A stretch of 64,000 bases of DNA from Arthrinium phaeospermum (Eukaryota; Ascomycota; Sordariomycetes; Amphisphaeriales; Apiosporaceae): the NCBI GenBank assembly GCA_006503535.1, contig QYRS01000011.1, positions 868,001-932,000 on the forward strand, given 5' to 3'. Positions 58,961-64,000 of this stretch are shown here, in pieces. A model generated the notes under the pieces. That model was not told where the DNA came from and searched no databases. It saw only the letters and a program-made list of their open reading frames with translations. Position 1 is the stretch's first letter; each line of letters opens with the position of its first letter. The position numbers were made by a program, and so were the translations under genes.

Positions 58961-60019
58961 CTACTTGATTTCGCCTTTGAGCGCGTCTTGAAAGAAGTCC
59001 TCCGTAGCTTTTTTAATCTCACCAGCCCCTTCGCCCGTCATGATGGACAGATGCCCGGCCCCTTTCGACCAGTACAGTCTCTTGGGTGCTTTGATGGTGT
59101 CAAACACCCCTTTCTGCTCACTCGGATCTGATATGTCATCTAATTCCGGCACAATCATCATCACTGGCACTTCCTGTGAGAATTCCTGCATAATCTCCTT
59201 CGGTCGTGCCAGGGCGAGCTTATAATAGGTTTGCAGCGTGATCCGATCCCTGAACGTCGCGTGCCCTGTTTCGGCGGCCGCCCGCATCAGGTTATATGAC
59301 TCGAGACCGCCAGGTCCTTCGGCGCCACCCATACCAGCGGGATTCCGGCCAAGGCTGTTAAAGGGCTGCAACGTTAGCGCCTTGTTACCCCGTACCTGTG
59401 AGATCCTATCGTTGATGAGCTGCGGGAACAAGCTCTTGTGCTTCGCGGCCTGTATGAAGCTGAACAAGGGTGCTACCATGACGACGCCCTTCGGACGCCC
59501 GTCGACCGCGGCGCAGACTCCACTTATCATCCCGCCAAATGACAGACCCCAGAGTAGGATGCGGCGAGGTTCGATGGTTGGCATGTAGGAGACGTGGGTG
59601 ATTATATCTGCGGGATGAGTGTAAGACGGGTGGGGAACAAAACCAGCTTAGCCAGGAAGGGAGAAGTTATAAACGACGGACCGGAAAGATCAGCAGCCAT
59701 TTGGAGCGGATCTGTTTCATTGCGTGGCATACCGTCGCTTGCGCCGATGCTTCGTGCATCGTAGACGAAGGCGTTATAGCCGTGAGCCTGGAACTCCTCG
59801 GCGAGGTCCGGAAGAGACATTTCTTTCACGCAGTTGAACTATTCAGGTCTCGTGTTATTGCCCTATTGGCCAAGGTAGGTACGGAAAGGCAGAATATTCA
59901 TAACATACGCCATGAGACATAATGACCGCTGGACCAGTGCCCTCAACTGGGTAAAGGAAACCCCTGATTATGGTGCCATCTATTGTCTTGCACTCTATCA
60001 GCTCGCGCCTCGGGGCCAT
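58961..60019 (-). CDS. Alpha/beta hydrolase, polyketide-transferase-like
   Basis: Exons 59909-60019, 59682-59838 and 58961-59607 give 304 residues with matching phases. The N-terminus reads IECKTIDGTIIRGFLYPVEG and VIMSHG, spliced to FNCVKEMSLPDLAEEFQ and YNAFVYDARSIGASDG. The nucleophile elbow is GLSFGG (Ser of GxSxG), and the acid/His region is VPELDDISDPSEQK followed by KGAGHLSIM. The combination FNCVKEM plus YDARSxGASDG is typical of fungal cluster hydrolases of the group that includes the fumagillin polyketide transferase and several toxin-biosynthesis hydrolases. It is divergent from the PKS, supporting chain release, transfer or ester cleavage as its job (inference). An upstream in-frame extension exists; I chose MAPRRELIE as start. 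Confidence 0.85.
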
Positions 60020-60605
60020 GATAACACAGTCCGAGATGGTATTTTGAAGTAGGTCTAAAAGTGTGACATGGCGCAAACTGCGACGCAAAATTAACCCAAA
60101 ACTATGTATATATCTTGCCTAGATGCCAGGTCGGATCTCGGAATATTCAGCCCTATTGGGCAAAGCCAAGCCTAAGCATACCCACTTATTATTCGAAAAC
60201 ATCAATTAGGGGTAGGAAAAGTAAGCATCGTTGATGACTGCAGCAAGTAAGTAATCATGGTGTGTGGGGCAGGGAGTTCTCTTTTGGGCGATGAAAAGGT
60301 ACTGAAAAGTTGATGATACTGTGCCGCCCTGACCTGGGGGTACTTACATACTCGCCGGTATCCGCCGAGACGCCAAGACCCCGTGACAGTTCAGTGCGAC
60401 TCGAAGTTGGGAGGTTCCTTTTATACGTACTCGCAAAGACATCCTAGTTAGTCCAAGAATAGACAGACAGTTCAGTGTGATTCGAAGTTGAGAGGTTATT
60501 TTTATATGTGCTCGCGAAGACATCCTAGTTGGTCCAAGAATAATAGACAGACATTGGCTTCGACACAGTCGACGCAGCCTCCATCGGCAACACATCGATC
60601 AATCC
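60020..60605. promoter_or_regulatory. Bidirectional promoter of hydrolase and PKS
   Basis: 586 bp between the divergent start codons. The PKS-proximal part consists largely of the 81 bp tandem repeat listed separately, so each copy would present the same binding sites or leader sequence to the PKS gene. Confidence 0.6.
60385..60552. repeat. 81 bp imperfect tandem repeat directly upstream of the PKS
   Basis: Copy 1 begins at 60385 and copy 2 at 60466, both starting GACAGTTCAGTG and both containing GACATCCTAGTT and GTCCAAGAAT. By eye they differ at nine positions plus a 3-base insertion in copy 2; eight of the nine changes are transitions. The second copy ends about 50 bases before the PKS ATG. 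Confidence 0.85.
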
Positions 60606-63600
60606 ATGGCCTCTGCATCTGTACCTTGCGGGCAGGAGCCCGTGGCTATCGTAGGTTTCGCCTGCCGGCTTCCGGGGGGCAATCTCTCGCCCACAGCGCT
60701 CTGGGACTTCCTTACGGACGGGCGCGTCGCCGACAACCGCGTCCCGCCCTCGCGCTTCAACGTCTCAGGCCATTACGATGGGTCGCATAAGCCGGGGACG
60801 ATGCGGCCACCCGGCGGCATGTTCCTTGACCCGTCCATCGACCTGACCCGACTCGACGCCGGCTTCTTTGAAATCTCTGGAACCGAGGCCATCGCGATGG
60901 ACCCCAACCAGCGCCAGATGCTCGAGGTGGTATACGAGGGGCTCGAAACCGCCGGCATCCCCCTGAAAGCGCTCGACGGGCAGCCCGTGGCATGCTTCGT
61001 CGGCTCCTTTAGTTCGGATTATGGAGATTCTCAGAACCGGAATCCAGAAGACCGGCCTGCTAATAATGCCATCGGTGTGGGCAGAGCAATTATGGCGAAC
61101 AGGATCAGTTATTTCCTAAATATTAAGGGCCCCAGTGTGACTGTAGACACTGCTTGTTCGGGCAGCTTAGTGGCCCTAGATATGGCTTGCAGCGCATTGC
61201 GTTCGGGCCAAGTTGATACTGCCATTGTCGCCACCAGTATGCAATCGTCATAATTCCTTCTGGAGGAGACTGACAAGTTGGTACAGGCAACATATATCTG
61301 AGTCCAGAGCACGTTATTGACATAGGCAGTGGAGGGAAAGCCCACTCTGTGTCGGGATTCTGCCACGCATTCGATGCAGCGGCCGATGGCTATGTGAAAG
61401 CAGAGGCCGTCGGTTGTGTTATCGTCAAGAGGCTTTGCAGTGCTGTACGCGACCGCGATCCCATCCGAGCCGTCATCCGCGGACTGGCGTCGAACAGCAA
61501 CGGCCGCACGACGGGCGGCATTGCGACACCCAGCGCCGAAGCACAGGTGGTAGCAATCCGCAGCGCTTACGCCAATGCCGGCCTCACTTGCCTCGACGAC
61601 ACGCAATATCTCGAGTGTCACGGCACGGGCACCCAAGTGGGCGATCCGATCGAAGTCCATGCTATCGGGTCGGCTTTTGCAGCAACGCGCCGCCCTGAAA
61701 AGCCGCTGATTATCGGTTCGGTAGGTGTGTTTCTATACTTACGAAACTGGAATATTTCCGTATGTCGGCTGATATTGCTTTGTGCATAAAAGATCAAAAG
61801 CAACGTCGGGCACTCGGAACCTGCAGCAGGGCTTTCTGGCCTCATCAAGACTGTCCTGGCAATCGAGAAAGGAATCATCCCAGGCACACCGCTTTTTATA
61901 AACCCCAACCCCAAAAGTTAGTAGTATATTCCATTCTCTTTGCGCGTCTCGCGTGCGTTGTGTACAGGCGCTAGCCAAATTTAGAGTCAAGGATGGCGGT
62001 GAAAAGGGGGTATTGGACAACAAGGGGAGAATCCACTTCGAGACAGGACGCTTACACATATAGTCGACTTCGCTGGAACCAACGTCAAGGTCTCGAGATT
62101 GTCAACCTCGTGGCCTGATACCGGTGGCAAGCCGCGCCGGGCGAGTCTTAATTCCTTTGGCTACGGTGGATCCAACGCTCACGCAGTTATCGAAGAGGCT
62201 CCATCACGCACGATCAAGTCTTACACCCACTCCATGCTCTCGACAGAAGAGGTCTTATCTTCGGATGATAACCATGTAACCGGCAGCTCTTGCCCCAAAG
62301 TCGTCGTCCTCTCCGCAAACGATGCTTCCTCACTACAGGCCAATATTGAGGCCTTGTGCAGCTATCTAACGAACCCGCGAGTACGGCTGTCGCTACCAAG
62401 CCTCGCATACACGCTGTCAGAGAGGCGCAGTCAATTGTGGCATCGCGCATTCTTCAGCACAGGTAGTCTGGCGGACTGGCGCCCAAAGGACTTCACCGTG
62501 GGCAAAAAGCGCAGCCCCGCCCCGCCCGTCGGCTTCATCTTCACGGGTCAAGGCTCGCAATGGCCCGCCATGGGCCGGGAGCTGCTGGAACATTTCCCGC
62601 TCGCGCGAGCGGTCCTGAAGGAGTTGGACGCCGTCCTCCAGGGTCTAGGGAATGATGGCGCGGGAGACGGCAGCAGCCTCCGGCCGAGCTGGTCTTTGCT
62701 GCGCGAGATTAGCGAGCCGCGGGCCCCCGAGCACGTCAGAAAGCCCGAACTCGCGCAGCCGCTCGTTACGGCGCTGCAGCTAGGCCTCCTGGCCGTGCTC
62801 GAGAGCTGGGGTGTCCGGCCGACGAGCGTCGTCGGGCACTCGTCGGGCGAGATCGCCGCTGCGTACGCGGCGGGCTTCTTGGACCGCGCCGGTGCGATCA
62901 AAACGGCGTACTATAGGGGCCAGGCAGCGTCAGTCGAGAAAGACTCAAGCTGCCATGGGATGCTCGCTGTGGGTCTGAGCGCTGAGGCTTTGATGCCATT
63001 CCTAGGCCAAAGCACGTATGTAGGGCGTGCGTGGATAGCATGTTTCAACAGTCAGAGCAGTGTAACAGTGTCAGGAACAAGAGAAGCTCTTGAGTTGCTT
63101 GCGGACGAATTGAAGACCGCAGGCTGTTTCGCCAGATTCTTGCTTGTCGATCTCGCATACCATTCGGAGTTGATGGGCAAGGTTGGCGACGAATACTGGA
63201 GGCTCCTTGATAGGGATGATGGTTCTAGAGAGAGTCGCAAAGAACCTCGGACCGGCATATCCATGTTCTCGACGCTTACGGCGTCGGCACTAGACCTGAC
63301 GACACGGACCGATGCTCTATACTGGAAGGCAAACATGGTTTCTCCTGTGCGTTTTCAGGAGGCGTTCGAAGCTATGCTATCACAGCCAGATGCTCTTTCT
63401 CCCGAGATCCTGATAGAGATCGGCCCCTCGGGCACCCTTGCGGGACCTATCCTTCAAATGATCAAATCTCACCCTAGCAGCGAGCGGCTCTCATACTTCA
63501 AATCGTGGGAACGCAGCAGCACGGAAGCCTCAAAGGCCCTTTTAGACCTGGCGGGTCAGCTCTTCATCCAAGGCGTGCCTGTAGACTTGGCCGCCGCCAA

Positions 63601-64000
63601 CGCATATTCGTCTGCGGACCCGGCGCCGCAGACCGTTGTTGATCTGCCGAGCTATTGCTGGAACCATTCGGCCAAGTACTGGCACGAGAGCGCAGCCAGC
63701 CTCGACTGGCGCTTCCGACGGTTCGTAGCGCACGATCTCATCGGCTCCAAGGTCCTCGGTGTCCCCTGGCAGGGGCCGGCCTGCGTGTGGCGCAACAAGC
63801 TGCGCCTCGACGATGTGCCCTGGCTGCGCGATCACAAGATGGGTGCTAATGTGCTGATGCCGGGCGCCGGTCTTGCCACCATGGCCATTGAGGCCATGTT
63901 CCAGAAGTTCTGCGCAGTCCGCCCCGATCACGGCGCGGCCACCCCGAACGAGCTCGCCTACCGTTTGCGAAACGTCCGCTTCGACCGCGCGATGGTATTG
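60606..64000 (+). CDS. Reducing iterative type I polyketide synthase, partial (KS-AT-DH visible)
   Basis: Exons 60606-61236, 61287-61720, 61793-61916 and 62064 to the window end (1042 codons). The ketosynthase starts [15 protein letters not shown] and has the triad Cys184 (DTACSGS), His322 ([12 protein letters not shown]) and His362 ([11 protein letters not shown]). [20 protein letters not shown] closes it. The acyltransferase reads [14 protein letters not shown] with Ser656 in [14 protein letters not shown], ending in [12 protein letters not shown]. The dehydratase begins after [14 protein letters not shown], with His987 in [20 protein letters not shown] directly after the AT marks a reducing PKS; ER, KR, ACP or methyltransferase domains would lie beyond the edge. 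The third exon uses an AAAG acceptor. The product is unknown. Confidence 0.95.

Larger units (their letters stand above)
47736..64000. other. Secondary-metabolite gene cluster, right end cut
   Basis: Eight consecutive genes (SDR, PTH11-like membrane protein, bANK regulator, P450, two FAD oxidases, alpha/beta hydrolase, reducing PKS) occupy 16 kb with short spacers and three divergent promoters, after a 1.4 kb gap from a DNA ligase gene. A core PKS with tailoring oxidases and a family-typical regulator defines a biosynthetic cluster. The membership of the SDR and membrane protein is the least certain. More genes probably follow to the right. Confidence 0.85.

Noticed and set aside
60682..60691. 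Near match (ATCTCTCGCC) to the tox-box ATCTCNCGNA bound by TOXE
   Set aside because: It has a mismatch at the last base and lies inside the PKS coding sequence; I found no exact copy in the cluster promoters by eye.

Overview
The window looks like chromosomal DNA of a filamentous ascomycete (Pezizomycotina, most likely a Sordariomycete). Genes carry short 41-90 nt GT-AG introns. They include fungal-only families: Zn2Cys6 regulators, NmrA, a PTH11-like seven-helix protein and a reducing iterative polyketide synthase (PKS). Spacers are long and rich in short ACCT/GTAG and GTAT simple repeats. I saw no rRNA, tRNA, CRISPR array or intact transposon. All exon boundaries are my own reading of splice signals and frame, without transcript data.

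Left part, 1-25 kb: a fungal hypothetical cut by the left edge; a Lys/Ser-rich probable nucleolar protein; a small membrane protein; two Zn2Cys6 transcription factors (the first carries a one-base frame break); an NmrA nitrogen-metabolite-repression protein preceded by about 4.6 kb without a gene; and an F-box/LRR-like protein. Gene deserts of 4.9 and 4.6 kb lie upstream of the first Zn2Cys6 factor and of nmrA.

Middle, 25-46 kb: mostly conserved cellular genes. They are a Sec2-type Rab exchange factor, exosome subunit Csl4 divergent from the sterol C-8 isomerase ERG2, tRNA pseudouridine-55 synthase PUS4, an RFTS-domain protein resembling Raf2/DIM-7 of heterochromatin complexes, MKT1, a 2OG-Fe(II) oxygenase, and a large ATP-dependent DNA ligase with a BRCT-like tail.

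Right part, 47.7-64 kb: a secondary-metabolite gene cluster cut by the right edge. It holds an SDR reductase, a PTH11/rhodopsin-like membrane protein, a bANK regulator (bZIP basic region plus ankyrin repeats, no leucine zipper, TOXE-like), a P450, two FAD oxidases of different flavin-linkage type (one with a signal peptide), an alpha/beta hydrolase resembling polyketide transferases, and a reducing PKS (KS-AT-DH visible). Three divergent pairs share short promoters: membrane protein/bANK, FAD oxidase/FAD oxidase, and hydrolase/PKS. The likely logic is that the bANK protein switches the cluster on, the PKS makes a reduced chain, the hydrolase releases or transfers it, and the P450, flavin oxidases and SDR tailor it. 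The product cannot be named from this window. The promoters of the bANK and PKS genes carry imperfect tandem repeats that deserve testing.
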